Positions 12,592 through 24,514 of a stretch of 64,000 bases of DNA are shown piece after piece. The notes under the pieces are model-generated. The model did not search any database. It had not been told where the DNA came from and saw only the letters and a list, made by a program, of their open reading frames with translations. Each line of letters opens with the position of its first letter. Position 1 is the stretch's first letter. This stretch comes from Luteimonas rhizosphaericola (GTDB lineage: Bacteria; Pseudomonadota; Gammaproteobacteria; Xanthomonadales; Xanthomonadaceae), in the NCBI RefSeq assembly GCF_029888045.1, contig NZ_JARXRN010000020.1, positions 190,283 through 254,282 of the forward strand, written 5' to 3'. The position numbers and the translations under genes are program-made.

Positions 12592-13720
12592 TCACACTGC
12601 ATCGGAGCGTTTCGACCCGGCCTCCAGCCCCGCCTTCAGGCTGCCCTCGACGAACTCGTCCAGGTCGCCGTCGAGCACCTTCTGGGTGTCGCTGCGTTCG
12701 ATCCCGGTGCGCAGGTCCTTGATCCGGCTCTGGTCGAGCACGTAATTGCGGATCTGGCTGCCCCAGCCGATGTCGGACTTGGTCGCCTCCACCGCGTCGC
12801 GCTCGGCGTTGCGCTTCTGGACTTCCAGCTCGTAGAGCTTGGCGGCCAGCATCTTCATCGCGTTGTCGCGGTTCTGGTGCTGGCTGCGCCCGGTCTGGCA
12901 GGCCACCACGATCCCCGTGGGCACGTGGGTGATGCGTACCGCCGACTCGGTCTTGTTGACGTGCTGGCCGCCGGCGCCGGACGAGCGGTACACGTCGGTC
13001 TTCAGGTCGGCCGGGTTGATCTCGATGTCGATGTTGTCGTCGACCTCCGGAGACACGAACACCGAGGTGAAGCTGGTGTGGCGGCGGTTGTCGGAATCGA
13101 ACGGCGACTTGCGCACCAGCCGGTGCACGCCGGTCTCGGTCTTGAGCCAGCCGTAGGCGTAGTCGCCCTCGACCCGCAGCGTGGCCGACTTGATGCCGGC
13201 GACGTCGCCGCCGCTGGCCTCCATCAGCTCGGTCTTCCAGCCACGCGACTCGCACCAGCGCATGTACATGCGCAGCAGCATCTCGGCCCAGTCCTGCGCC
13301 TCGGTGCCGCCGGCGCCGGCCTGGATGTCGACGAAGGCGTTCGCCGTATCCATCTTGCCGGAGAACATGCGCTGGAATTCCAGCTGCTCCACGCCCTTCT
13401 GGAAGCCGTCGACATCGGCCACCACCGCGACCGCGGTGTCCTCGTCGTCCTCGGCCTCGGCCAGGTCGAGCAGTTCGCCGGCGCCCGCCAGGCCCTCGCT
13501 CAGGCCGCGGATGCCGTTGACGGTCTTGTCGAGCAGCGAGCGCTCGCGGCCCAGCGCCTGCGCGCGCTCGGGATCGTTCCAGACGTCGGGGTGTTCGAGT
13601 TCGCGCTCGACTTCCTCGAGGCGTTCGCGCTTGGCGTCGTAGTCAAAGAAACCCCCTCAGCGCATCCAGCCGACCGGCGAGGTCGGCGATGCGCTGGCGG
13701 ACGGGATTGAGTTCGATCAT
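12592..13720 (-). CDS. prfB: Peptide chain release factor 2 (programmed +1 frameshift)
   Basis: RF2 recognises UGA and UAA stop codons. The gene is split into 25 codons from the ATG at 13720 ([20 protein letters not shown]), an in-frame UGA at 13645-13643, and a main frame of 350 codons read after skipping T13645: the product is 375 residues, joined from 13720-13646 and 13644-12592. The main part has the SPF stop-recognition motif ('[15 protein letters not shown]') and the catalytic GGQ ('[16 protein letters not shown]'). The frameshift makes RF2 regulate its own synthesis. lysS follows 236 nt downstream. This is a functional gene, not a pseudogene. Confidence 0.96.
13642..13657 (-). promoter_or_regulatory. 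prfB programmed +1 frameshift site
   Basis: On the minus strand AGGGGG (13657-13652, internal Shine-Dalgarno) is followed by TTT, the slippery codon CTT (13648-13646), TGA and C. The spacing and the position of UGA as codon 26 match the classic RF2 autoregulatory site in E. coli, with TTT replacing TAT. Confidence 0.95.
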
Positions 13721-13751
13721 GGCGGGGGCAATCGGCTCGCGAAAACGTGGG

Positions 13752-13757
13752 ATTCTA
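13752..13757 (-). promoter_or_regulatory. Putative -10 box of prfB
   Basis: TAGAAT on the minus strand lies 31 nt upstream of the prfB ATG, in the 76-nt gap to the divergent GGDEF gene. This is the same hexamer as found before rpfF, rpfD and the Fe-S carrier gene. No clear -35 box is visible. Confidence 0.45.
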
Positions 13758-13796
13758 TCAATCTTCCATCGAGCCTCGCCGACACAGGAGTCCCCG

Positions 13797-15704
13797 TTGC
13801 CGACGACATCGCACCGGCGCCCAGCCTCCCTCGCCACCTGCTGCCTGCTGTTCGCCCTGGTGCTGCTGCCGCCGCAGATCGCGGCGCAGGCCGGCGAATG
13901 GACCCTGCATCCCGACGCCCTGCGCTGCTACCAGTTGCGCCACAGCGACCCCGAGGCGGCGGCGACGCTGGCCGCGCAGCGCCTGCGCGAGGGCGGGCTG
14001 CAGCCGCCGGATGCGCTCGTGTTCGAAGCCTGCCAGGCCGCCTCGCGCGCGCTGATGGGCGAAGCGGACGCGGCCCGGGCCGGGGTGGAGCGAGTGGAGG
14101 CCCTGCTCGCTGCGCATCCCATGCCCCCCGGCTACCGGCTGCGTGCGCTGTCCAACGCCGGCCTGACGCTGCAGCTGGCCGGTGACATCCCGGGCGCGCT
14201 GGCCGCCTACGACCGTGCGCTTCGCGCCGCGGAGCAGGCCGATGCCTGGGAGGCACAGGTCACCACCCTGGTGAACATCGCCCTGGTCCACAGCGAGGAA
14301 CTGGCGGCCTACGCCGAGGCCGAGGCGTTGTTCGAGCAGGCGGCGCGGGTCAATGCCGCCCATGGGGCGCCGATGGCGGTGCTCGGCTACAACCGTGGCC
14401 TGAACGTTCTGCGCATGGGCCGCCTGGACGAGGCCCGGGATCACTTCGAAGGCGCGCTGGCCGCGGCACGCGGCGCAGACCAGGGCGTCGTGTTGGATCG
14501 CGTGGAGGCCGAACTGGCAGCGCTCGACGGCGGCCCGACGGCCCGGCAAAGGCTCGAGCGCGTGTTCGCGCGCCAGCGCGACGGCGGCGACGCGTCCGGG
14601 GCCGCGCGCACCGCCCTGCTGCAGGCGCAGCTGGCCCTGGCGGCCGATGCACCGGCGCAGGCGTCGGCTGACGTGCAGCGCGCGCTGTCGCAGCTTCCGG
14701 CCAGCGGCTTCCATGCCGAACGCGACCTGGCGCTGCGGCTGCGCGCGGACGCACTGGCGGCCGACGGCGATTGGCGCGCCGCCTTCGCGGCCAGCCGCGA
14801 CGCCTACGAAGGCCAGCTGGCGCGTTTGCGCACCAGCCAGCTCGACGGCCTGGCGCGGGTACAGGCCAGGCTGATGGATGCCGACAACCGCGAGGCCCTG
14901 GTCCTGGCGCGCAAGGAAAATGAACTCGGCAGCCTGCGCGCCTCGCACGAGCGCCGCCAGCGCAACCTCGCGGTCGTGGCGCTGGCGGTGCTGCTGCTGC
15001 TGGCCCTGGGCTTCTTCGCGTACCAGCGCAGGGTGACGCGGCGCCTGCGCAACCTCAGCACCCGCGACAGCCTGACCCGACTGCTCAACCGCCACGCCGC
15101 CGGCAAGCGCCTGGGCGCGATGGTGCCCGCGCGGGTCGACGCCGGGGACGCGCGGACGGTGGTGTTCCTGATCGACATCGACCATTTCAAGGCGATCAAC
15201 GACCGCCACGGCCACGGCGTCGGCGACGCGGCGCTGGTGACGGTGGCCCGCGCGCTGACCGAGGCCTGCGGCGACAACGCGGTGGTCGCACGCTGGGGCG
15301 GCGAGGAATTCCTGGTCGGCCGGCGCGAACTCGACCTGGCCGGCGCATGCACCGTGGCGGCGCGCCTGCGCGACGCGGTCGCGGCGGCGACGGTCGGCGG
15401 CGGCGTGGGCACGGTCGCGGTGTCGATCGGCTTCGCCGCGGTGCCCGTGTTTCCGCCGCGTGCCGGTGGCGTGGCCGGCGCCGAATCCGGCCACTGGCCG
15501 GATGCGGTGATCCTGGCCGACCGCGCGCTCTACGCCGCCAAGCGCAGTGGCCGCGACACCTGGGTGGGCCTGTGGGGCCGCGCCGGCGCCGGCGCCGCGA
15601 TCGACGACGTGCTGGACGATCCGGGCGCGGCCATCGCCGCCGGCGATCTCGAGGTGGCGGCCGCGCGCGAGGGGTTCGCATGGCCGGAGGCGCCATCGCG
15701 CTGA
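13797..15704 (+). CDS. Sensor diguanylate cyclase: signal peptide, TPR-like periplasmic region, TM, GGDEF
   Basis: A TTG at 13797 with CAGGAG 5 nt upstream gives a 635-residue protein starting with a signal peptide (cleavage likely near 'AAQAGEW'). An Ala-rich helical region (about 45-340) looks like tetratricopeptide repeats. A coiled segment, one transmembrane helix (about 390-412) and a GGDEF domain follow: 'DIDHFKAINDRHGHGVGD' and GGEEF at 501-505, so catalysis to c-di-GMP is likely. The RxxD inhibitory site expected just before GGEEF reads GDNA, so product inhibition is probably absent. The in-frame ATG at 13689 would overlap prfB and hide the signal peptide. The gene is divergent from prfB and convergent with rpfD, in the rpf neighbourhood. 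Its ligand is unknown. Confidence 0.85.
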   Translation: MPTTSHRRPASLATCCLLFALVLLPPQIAAQAGEWTLHPDALRCYQLRHSDPEAAATLAAQRLREGGLQPPDALVFEACQAASRALMGEADAARAGVERVEALLAAHPMPPGYRLRALSNAGLTLQLAGDIPGALAAYDRALRAAEQADAWEAQVTTLVNIALVHSEELAAYAEAEALFEQAARVNAAHGAPMAVLGYNRGLNVLRMGRLDEARDHFEGALAAARGADQGVVLDRVEAELAALDGGPTARQRLERVFARQRDGGDASGAARTALLQAQLALAADAPAQASADVQRALSQLPASGFHAERDLALRLRADALAADGDWRAAFAASRDAYEGQLARLRTSQLDGLARVQARLMDADNREALVLARKENELGSLRASHERRQRNLAVVALAVLLLLALGFFAYQRRVTRRLRNLSTRDSLTRLLNRHAAGKRLGAMVPARVDAGDARTVVFLIDIDHFKAINDRHGHGVGDAALVTVARALTEACGDNAVVARWGGEEFLVGRRELDLAGACTVAARLRDAVAAATVGGGVGTVAVSIGFAAVPVFPPRAGGVAGAESGHWPDAVILADRALYAAKRSGRDTWVGLWGRAGAGAAIDDVLDDPGAAIAAGDLEVAAAREGFAWPEAPSR

Positions 15705-15854
15705 CGGCCGGGGCCACGACGCGCGCCACCGGCCCCCAGGCGTCTCCGGCACCGGCGGCGCGGCGCCGACGCGCGGACTGCCCGCAGGCCTTCGCCTGGT
15801 CGCTGGAGCGCGCCGTGCCCAGTCCAGGAGCCTCGGCGCACGCCGTCGCGGCGG

Positions 15855-16730
15855 TCAGGCCTCGCCCAGCCGCTCGCGCAGCTCGCCGCGATAGCGACGG
15901 CTGGCCGGCAGCACGGTGCCATCGTGCAGGTGCACGCGCGCATCGCCGGTGTCGAGCGGCTCGATCGACGCCAGCCGGTCGAGGTTGACGATGTAGCTGC
16001 GGTGGATGCGCAGGAAGCGGCCCGGGTCGAGCCGCTCCTCGATGCCGGAGATCGTGCTGCGCAGCGGATAGTCGTGGCCGCGCACCCGCAGGTTGACGTA
16101 GTTGCCGGCGGCCTGCAGCCACTCGATGTCGTTGGCGGCGACCAGGAACTCGCGCCCGAGCTTGCGCACCAGGAAGCGGTCGGGGCGCTCGCCCGGGTCC
16201 GCCGGCGGCGCGTCGTCGGGCGCGGCGAGGAAGCTCGCCTCGCCCTGCAGCCGCCGCAGCAGCAGCCGGTAGACCTCGACGATGACCACGATCGAGGCAT
16301 AGGACCGCACGTCCTTGAGGTACTCGTACAGCAGTTCGCGCGGCCACGGCCCGAATCCGTAGTCCAGCCCCTGCCAGCGGTAGGCCAGCACGCGCAGGCC
16401 GATCATCCCGGCCACGTGGAGCAGGCACACCACGGCGCTCGCGAGCAGGTGCAGCGGCAGCCGCTGGCGCCAGTTGTCCCAGTGGGTCGGCCAACGCCGG
16501 GTGAGCCAGGCGATCGCCGGGATCAGCAGCGCCCACATCGCGGCGCTGCTGGCCTCCCAGACCACCGGCTCCCACAGCGCCACCGGAGATGGTCCGCCCC
16601 GGTTGAGTTCGATCCAGGTGGTGAGGCTGTTCCCCACCACGTTCGACAGCAGCAGCGCCGCGACGAAGCCGGCTTCGGCCCAGTGACGCCACGGCAGGTA
16701 GCGTTCGTAGGCGGTGGGCGCGGCGGACAT
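15855..16730 (-). CDS. rpfD: LytTR-type membrane regulator RpfD
   Basis: This 291-residue protein has about four hydrophobic helices in residues 15-150 and a C-terminal LytTR DNA-binding domain from about residue 187 ('FLVRKLGREFLVAANDIEWLQAAGNYVNL', 'GRFLRIHRSYIVNL', 'LPASRRYRGEL'). The combination of a membrane N-terminus with LytTR, and the position between prfB and recJ/rpfE, match rpfD of the Xanthomonas rpf cluster. LytTR domains bind short repeats upstream of targets. It is divergent from an acyltransferase gene across 148 nt, a candidate target. Its own -10-like box lies 6 nt before the ATG, so the mRNA may be leaderless. Confidence 0.88.
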   Translation of the reverse strand: MSAAPTAYERYLPWRHWAEAGFVAALLLSNVVGNSLTTWIELNRGGPSPVALWEPVVWEASSAAMWALLIPAIAWLTRRWPTHWDNWRQRLPLHLLASAVVCLLHVAGMIGLRVLAYRWQGLDYGFGPWPRELLYEYLKDVRSYASIVVIVEVYRLLLRRLQGEASFLAAPDDAPPADPGERPDRFLVRKLGREFLVAANDIEWLQAAGNYVNLRVRGHDYPLRSTISGIEERLDPGRFLRIHRSYIVNLDRLASIEPLDTGDARVHLHDGTVLPASRRYRGELRERLGEA

Positions 16731-16736
16731 CGCCGC

Positions 16737-16742
16737 ATTCTA
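16737..16742 (-). promoter_or_regulatory. -10-like TAGAAT 6 nt before rpfD ATG
   Basis: TAGAAT followed by GCGGCG and the rpfD ATG on the minus strand. With a normal 6-7 nt distance from -10 to start site, transcription would begin at the A of the ATG. An 8-bp inverted repeat (CGGCCGGG/CCCGGCCG, 16744-16764) covers the spacer just above it and could be a regulatory site. Confidence 0.55.
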
Positions 16743-16878
16743 GCGGCCGGGTGGCCCCCGGCCGTCCCTGCCCTCCCGCGGTCCGTCACCGGGACGCCGC
16801 GATCCGCCCCTTCGCGCTGGCTGCGCCGGGCGCGCGCGGCCCATGCTCCGCCATCGTCCACGCCCGGAGCCCGTCCCG

Positions 16879-18081
16879 ATGCAGCGCCGCCACGACCTCG
16901 ACTGGGTCCGCACCTGTGCCTTCGCCCTGCTGGTGCTGTACCACGTGGGCATGTACTACGTGACCTGGGAATGGCACGTCGACAGCCCCCGCGCGAGTCC
17001 CGCGCTCGAGCCGTTCATGATGCTCAGCTCACCGTGGCGGCTGGGCCTGCTGTTCCTCGTGTCCGGGGTGGCGACCGCCTTCCTGCTGGGCAAGGCGCGC
17101 GCGGCGGCGGCCCGCGACGACGGCCGCGTGCGCTTCCTGGGTCCGCGCTCGTGGCGGCTGCTGGTGCCGCTGGCGTTCGGCATGCTCGTGATCGTGCCGC
17201 CGCAGTCGTACTTCGAGGTGGTCGACAAGCTGCCCGGCGGCTACCACGACGGCTACCTCGCCTTCTGGGGCCGCTACCTGGCCGCCGACGACAGCTTCTG
17301 CCGCGGCGACGACTGCCTCATCCTGCCGACCTGGAACCACCTGTGGTTCGTGGCCTACCTGTGGGTCTACACGGTGGCGCTGTGGGCGCTGGTGCGGTTC
17401 GCGCCGCGCGCGCTGGAGCGGGTCGGAACGCGCCTGGCCGCCGCGCTGTCCACGCCGGCGGGGATCGTGCTGTGGCCGGCGGCCTGGTTCGCGCTGGCGC
17501 GCATGAGCCTGGTGGGGGTGTTCGAATCGACCCACGCCCTGGTCGACGACTGGTACAACCACGTCCAGTACCTGGCGCTGTTCCTGCTCGGCTTCGCGAT
17601 CGCGCGCGCCGACGGCGTATGGGACGCCATGGTCCGCCAGCGACGGGTGGCGCTGGCGCTGTGGCTCGCGAGCTGGGTGGCGATCGTGGCCTATTTCTAC
17701 CACTTCGCCCAGCCCGAGCCACCGCAGGGCCTGCGGCTGGCGATGCGCGCGGCCTGGGGCCTGAACCAGTGGTGCGCGATCGTCGCCATCCTCGGCTTCG
17801 CCCGCCGCTGGTCGCCCGGCGACAGCCCCGCACTGCGCTACCTGTCGCAGGCGATCTTCCCGGTCTACATCCTGCACCAGACCATCATCATCCTGCTTGC
17901 GGTCGGCCTGCGCCCGCTGGCGCTGCCGCCGCTGCTGGAGGGGCCGCTGCTGGTGGTGGCGACGTTCGCGCTGTGCTTCGCGGTCTATGAACTGGTGCGG
18001 CGCATCCCGCTGGCGCGGCCGCTGTTCGGACTCGCCGGCCGGCGCGCCGCGCCCGCGGGCGCCCCCGCCCCCGCCGCGTGA
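16879..18081 (+). CDS. Membrane acyltransferase family 3 protein
   Basis: A 400-residue integral membrane protein with about ten hydrophobic helices, starting MQRRHDLDWVRTCAFALLVL. The 'HDLDWVR...LLVLYHVGMYY' opening and the 'ALRYLSQAIFPVYILHQT' block near the end are hallmarks of the acyltransferase 3 (OafA/MdoC) family, which acylate extracytoplasmic glycans using acyl-CoA. The ATG at 16879 is preferred to one 12 codons earlier because GGAG lies 9-10 nt upstream and the family domain starts here. It is divergent from the LytTR gene rpfD. Its stop lies 4 nt from the convergent recJ stop. The substrate is unknown. Confidence 0.82.
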   Translation: MQRRHDLDWVRTCAFALLVLYHVGMYYVTWEWHVDSPRASPALEPFMMLSSPWRLGLLFLVSGVATAFLLGKARAAAARDDGRVRFLGPRSWRLLVPLAFGMLVIVPPQSYFEVVDKLPGGYHDGYLAFWGRYLAADDSFCRGDDCLILPTWNHLWFVAYLWVYTVALWALVRFAPRALERVGTRLAAALSTPAGIVLWPAAWFALARMSLVGVFESTHALVDDWYNHVQYLALFLLGFAIARADGVWDAMVRQRRVALALWLASWVAIVAYFYHFAQPEPPQGLRLAMRAAWGLNQWCAIVAILGFARRWSPGDSPALRYLSQAIFPVYILHQTIIILLAVGLRPLALPPLLEGPLLVVATFALCFAVYELVRRIPLARPLFGLAGRRAAPAGAPAPAA

Positions 18082-18085
18082 GCGG

Positions 18086-19825
18086 TCAGGCAGCGGCGAG
18101 GTGCTCGACGATCAGCTGCACCGCCTGCGGCCCGCGGTAGTCGTCGGCCGCCAGCCGGAAGCACAGGTGGCAGCGCGTGGCGGGGGCCTCGCCGGTCCAG
18201 CCGCCGAAGTGGATCGCATTGAGCGGCGCGGGCACGCCGCCGATCCGCAGCGACAGGCGCAGATGGCGCTCGCCCACCACACGCCAGCCGGCCACGTCGA
18301 AGACGTCGTCGAACAGCGGCTCGGCGAAGCCCTGGCCCCAGGGCCCGCCGTCGCGCAGCGCATCGGCGTGGCGGCGGTCGAACTCGTGCGGCGACAGCGG
18401 GCCGTCGCTGAGGATCTCCGCGGCCAGCAGCGCCGGGTCCAGCATCTGCCGCACCGCATCGGCGAACGCGCGCTCGAACGCGGGCAGGTGCGCACGCGGC
18501 AGGCTCAGGCCGGCGGCCATCGCATGGCCGCCGAACCGGTCGATGAGCCCGGGATGCGCACGGACCACCGCGGCCAGCACGTCGCGGATGTGCAGCCCCG
18601 GGATCGAGCGCGCCGAGCCGCGCAGCGACTCGCCACCGGGTTCCGACGGGGCAAACGCGACTGTCGGCCGGTGCAGGCGTTCCTTCGTCTTCGACGCGAC
18701 CAAGCCGACCACGCCGGCGTGCCAGTCGGGGTGGAACAGGCACACGGCCGCGTCGCCGCCACCGGCCGGGTCGCCGTCCAGCGCCGCGAGCGCGGTCTCG
18801 GCATCGGCCAGCATCGCCTGCTGCACGCCGCGGCGTTCGGCGTTGATCGCGTGCAGGCGTCCGGCCAGGCCGCGCGCGACGGCGGGATCGTCGCTGAGCA
18901 GGCACTCGATCCCCAGCGACATGTCCTCCAGCCGCCCGGCCGCGTTGAGCCGCGGCGCGACCGCGAAGGCGATGTCGGCCGCGGCCAGGCACGCCGCGTC
19001 GCGCCCGGCCACCTCCACCAGCGCCTGCAGCCCCGCGCAGCCCTGCCCGGCGCGCAGCCGCCGCAGCCCGGCGGCCACCAGCGCGCGGTTGTTGGCGTCC
19101 AGCGGCACCAGGTCGGCCACGGTGCCGACGGCGACCAGGTCCAGCAGGGCCGACAGGTCGGGCACCGCGGCATCGGCGAATGCGCCACCCCGCCGCAATC
19201 GCGCGCGCAGGGCGAGCAGCACGTAGAAGATCACGCCCACCCCGGCCAGGCACTTGCTGGGAAACGCGTCCCCGGCGAGGTTCGGGTTGACGATCGCGTC
19301 CGCCGGCGGCAGCGCCGGTCCGGGCAGGTGGTGGTCGGTGACCAGCATGCGCCAGCCGCGCGCCCTGGCCGCGGCGACGCCGGCATGGCAGGCGATGCCG
19401 TGGTCGACGGTGACCAGCAGCGGCGGCGGCGCGGCTCCGTCGGGGAGATGCACGGCAAGATCCTCGACCAGCGCCGGCGACAGCCCGTAGCCATGCACCT
19501 GCCGGTTCGGCACCGCGTGCCGCACGTCGCGCGCACCCAGCATCCGCAGTCCGCGCACCGCGGTCGCGCACGCGGTGGCACCGTCGGCGTCGAAATCCCC
19601 GACCACCAGGATGCGTGAGCCGCGCGCGATCGCATCGGACAGCAGATCGAGCGCGGCCTCCAGCCCACCGAGCGCGTCGGGCGGCAGCAGCTGCGCCAGA
19701 CGCGGCTGCGCGAGCGCCGGCTCGGTGATGCCGCGCGCGGCGTACACGCGGCGCAGCAGCGGCGGCACGTGCTCGGGCCACGCGCCCGCGACCTCGGCGG
19801 CGCGGCGACGGATGCGCAGCGTCAT
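18086..19825 (-). CDS. recJ: Single-stranded-DNA-specific exonuclease RecJ
   Basis: A 579-residue DHH-family 5'-3' exonuclease used in recombination and mismatch repair. The metal-binding motifs are present: 'DFDADGATA' (78-86), 'VTVDHG' near 138 and 'TDHHLPG' (DHH 164-166). The DHHA1 domain has 'IDRFGGHAMAAG', and a C-terminal OB-like domain follows. The start overlaps the rpfE stop by 4 nt (ATGA), so recJ is translationally coupled to rpfE. The order greA-rpfE-recJ is conserved in xanthomonads. Confidence 0.96.
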   Translation of the reverse strand: MTLRIRRRAAEVAGAWPEHVPPLLRRVYAARGITEPALAQPRLAQLLPPDALGGLEAALDLLSDAIARGSRILVVGDFDADGATACATAVRGLRMLGARDVRHAVPNRQVHGYGLSPALVEDLAVHLPDGAAPPPLLVTVDHGIACHAGVAAARARGWRMLVTDHHLPGPALPPADAIVNPNLAGDAFPSKCLAGVGVIFYVLLALRARLRRGGAFADAAVPDLSALLDLVAVGTVADLVPLDANNRALVAAGLRRLRAGQGCAGLQALVEVAGRDAACLAAADIAFAVAPRLNAAGRLEDMSLGIECLLSDDPAVARGLAGRLHAINAERRGVQQAMLADAETALAALDGDPAGGGDAAVCLFHPDWHAGVVGLVASKTKERLHRPTVAFAPSEPGGESLRGSARSIPGLHIRDVLAAVVRAHPGLIDRFGGHAMAAGLSLPRAHLPAFERAFADAVRQMLDPALLAAEILSDGPLSPHEFDRRHADALRDGGPWGQGFAEPLFDDVFDVAGWRVVGERHLRLSLRIGGVPAPLNAIHFGGWTGEAPATRCHLCFRLAADDYRGPQAVQLIVEHLAAA

Positions 19826-20769
19826 GCGCTGGCGAAGCCGCTGGCGGGGCGGCGCCAGAACCGCCAGCGCTGGCCACGCGTCAGGGTGCGGACGCTGCCG
19901 TCGGCGAAATCCAGGTGCAGGGCGTCGAGCGCGCGCGCACGCACCGCGTCCAGCGCGGGCAGGAGCCAGTCGCGTTCGAGCGTCGCCGCGTCGCGCAGCG
20001 CCACCAGGTCGAACAGGAGGTCCCCGCCGCCGGCGTCGAAGCGGGCGGGCAGCGGCCGCGCGACACCGGCCGCCGAGGCGAGCGCGCCGGCGACATCCTC
20101 GTCGCTGCAGACCTGCGCGTGGTCCGAGCCGACATGGTCGGGCAGCACGCCGCCGCCCCAGAACCACAGCGAATTGATCGCCGGCCGCCCCGCCTCCTGA
20201 CGCCGCGCGTTCCAGGGATGGTTGTGCAGCACCACCTGCGCTTCGCTCAGCAGGCTGCGCCAGCGTCGACCCTCGGGACCTTGCGCGAGATGCTCGAACA
20301 GGTCGGCGCCAAGCGCGTCGTCGGGTTCGGTGAAGGCCGGCAGGCTCGAGGACGGCGGCAGGCGCAGGTACCAGCGCGTGGGCACCGGGGCGTCGATCGG
20401 CATGCCGGCATCGCCGAACAGCGGCTTCAGGGCCGGCAGCAGCTGCGCCGCGTCCTGCGCATCGAGGCCGAGCCCCTCGCCGACCGCGAGCAGGCGCGCG
20501 CCGTTGATGTCGGGCTGCACCCGGCAGGGATCGGCGCGCAGCCATGCGGCGCCCGCGGCATCGCCGGCGTCGCGCTGGCGCGTGAGCGCCGCCACCGGCC
20601 AGTGCTGCGGAACCGGATGCAGGTGCCGAAGCAGCTGCGCCCGGCGTCCCGCATCGAGCCCGATGCGAAGGTCGCCCCGGCCGAGCGCGGTGGCCACCGG
20701 CGCGGACGGCGCCGCGGCACCGAGGCGCCGCACGGACGGAAGCAGCAGCGTCGCGACGCCGGCCGGCAC
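19822..20769 (-). CDS. rpfE: RpfE, phosphoglycerate-mutase-like regulatory protein
   Basis: A GTG at 20769, 5 nt after the greA stop, gives a 315-residue protein. The central block 'INSLWFWGGGVLPDH' and the histidine-containing 'VVLHNHPWNARRQEAG' block are characteristic of RpfE-type proteins, annotated in Xanthomonas as regulatory protein RpfE or as related to cofactor-independent phosphoglycerate mutase. Its place between greA and recJ is the rpfE position of the rpf cluster. Enzymatic activity is unproven, and the metal-binding set of true mutases cannot be confirmed by eye. It probably forms an operon with greA and recJ. Confidence 0.82.
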   Translation of the reverse strand: MPAGVATLLLPSVRRLGAAAPSAPVATALGRGDLRIGLDAGRRAQLLRHLHPVPQHWPVAALTRQRDAGDAAGAAWLRADPCRVQPDINGARLLAVGEGLGLDAQDAAQLLPALKPLFGDAGMPIDAPVPTRWYLRLPPSSSLPAFTEPDDALGADLFEHLAQGPEGRRWRSLLSEAQVVLHNHPWNARRQEAGRPAINSLWFWGGGVLPDHVGSDHAQVCSDEDVAGALASAAGVARPLPARFDAGGGDLLFDLVALRDAATLERDWLLPALDAVRARALDALHLDFADGSVRTLTRGQRWRFWRRPASGFASA

Positions 20770-20774
20770 GCGGC

Positions 20775-21251
20775 TCAGCCGCCGTAGCTCACGTCGACGA
20801 TCTCGTACTCGCGCGCGCCCGCGGGCGCCTCGATCGTGACGCTGTCGCCCTCGTGCTTGCCGATCAGCGCGCGCGCCACGGGCGAGGAGATCGCGATCAG
20901 GCCGAGCTTGATGTCGGCTTCGAGGTCGCCGACGATCTGGTAGCGCTTCTCCTCGTCGGTCTCGACGTCGGCGATCGTCACCGTGGCGCCGAACACGACC
21001 TTGTCGCCGGCATCGAGCCTGGCCACGTCGATGATGTCGGCGTGCGAGAGTTCGCCCTCGAGCTGCTTGATCCGGCCTTCGATGAAGCCCTGCTGCTCGC
21101 GCGCGGCGTGGTATTCCGCGTTCTCCTTCAGGTCGCCGTGCGCGCGCGCTTCGGCGATCGCGTTGATCACCGCCGGGCGCTTGACCGACTTGAGTTCCTC
21201 GAGTTCGGCGCGCAGGCGTTGCGCCCCGGCCATGGTCATGGGTGCTCTCAT
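20775..21251 (-). CDS. greA: Transcription elongation factor GreA
   Basis: This 158-residue protein has the standard GreA length: an N-terminal coiled-coil hairpin ('[42 protein letters not shown]', with the acidic tip 'DLKENAEY') and a C-terminal FKBP-like domain ('[20 protein letters not shown]'). It stimulates transcript cleavage in backtracked RNA polymerase. It lies 11 nt downstream of carB and 5 nt upstream of rpfE. Confidence 0.97.
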   Translation of the reverse strand: MRAPMTMAGAQRLRAELEELKSVKRPAVINAIAEARAHGDLKENAEYHAAREQQGFIEGRIKQLEGELSHADIIDVARLDAGDKVVFGATVTIADVETDEEKRYQIVGDLEADIKLGLIAISSPVARALIGKHEGDSVTIEAPAGAREYEIVDVSYGG

Positions 21252-21262
21252 GTGACGGCTCC

Positions 21263-24513
<3,251 letters not shown>

Positions 24514-24514
<1 letters not shown>

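Noticed and set aside
13643-13837. Short frame ending in TGA before prfB as a separate small gene or a broken prfB
   Set aside because: It is the first exon-like part of RF2 before the programmed frameshift.
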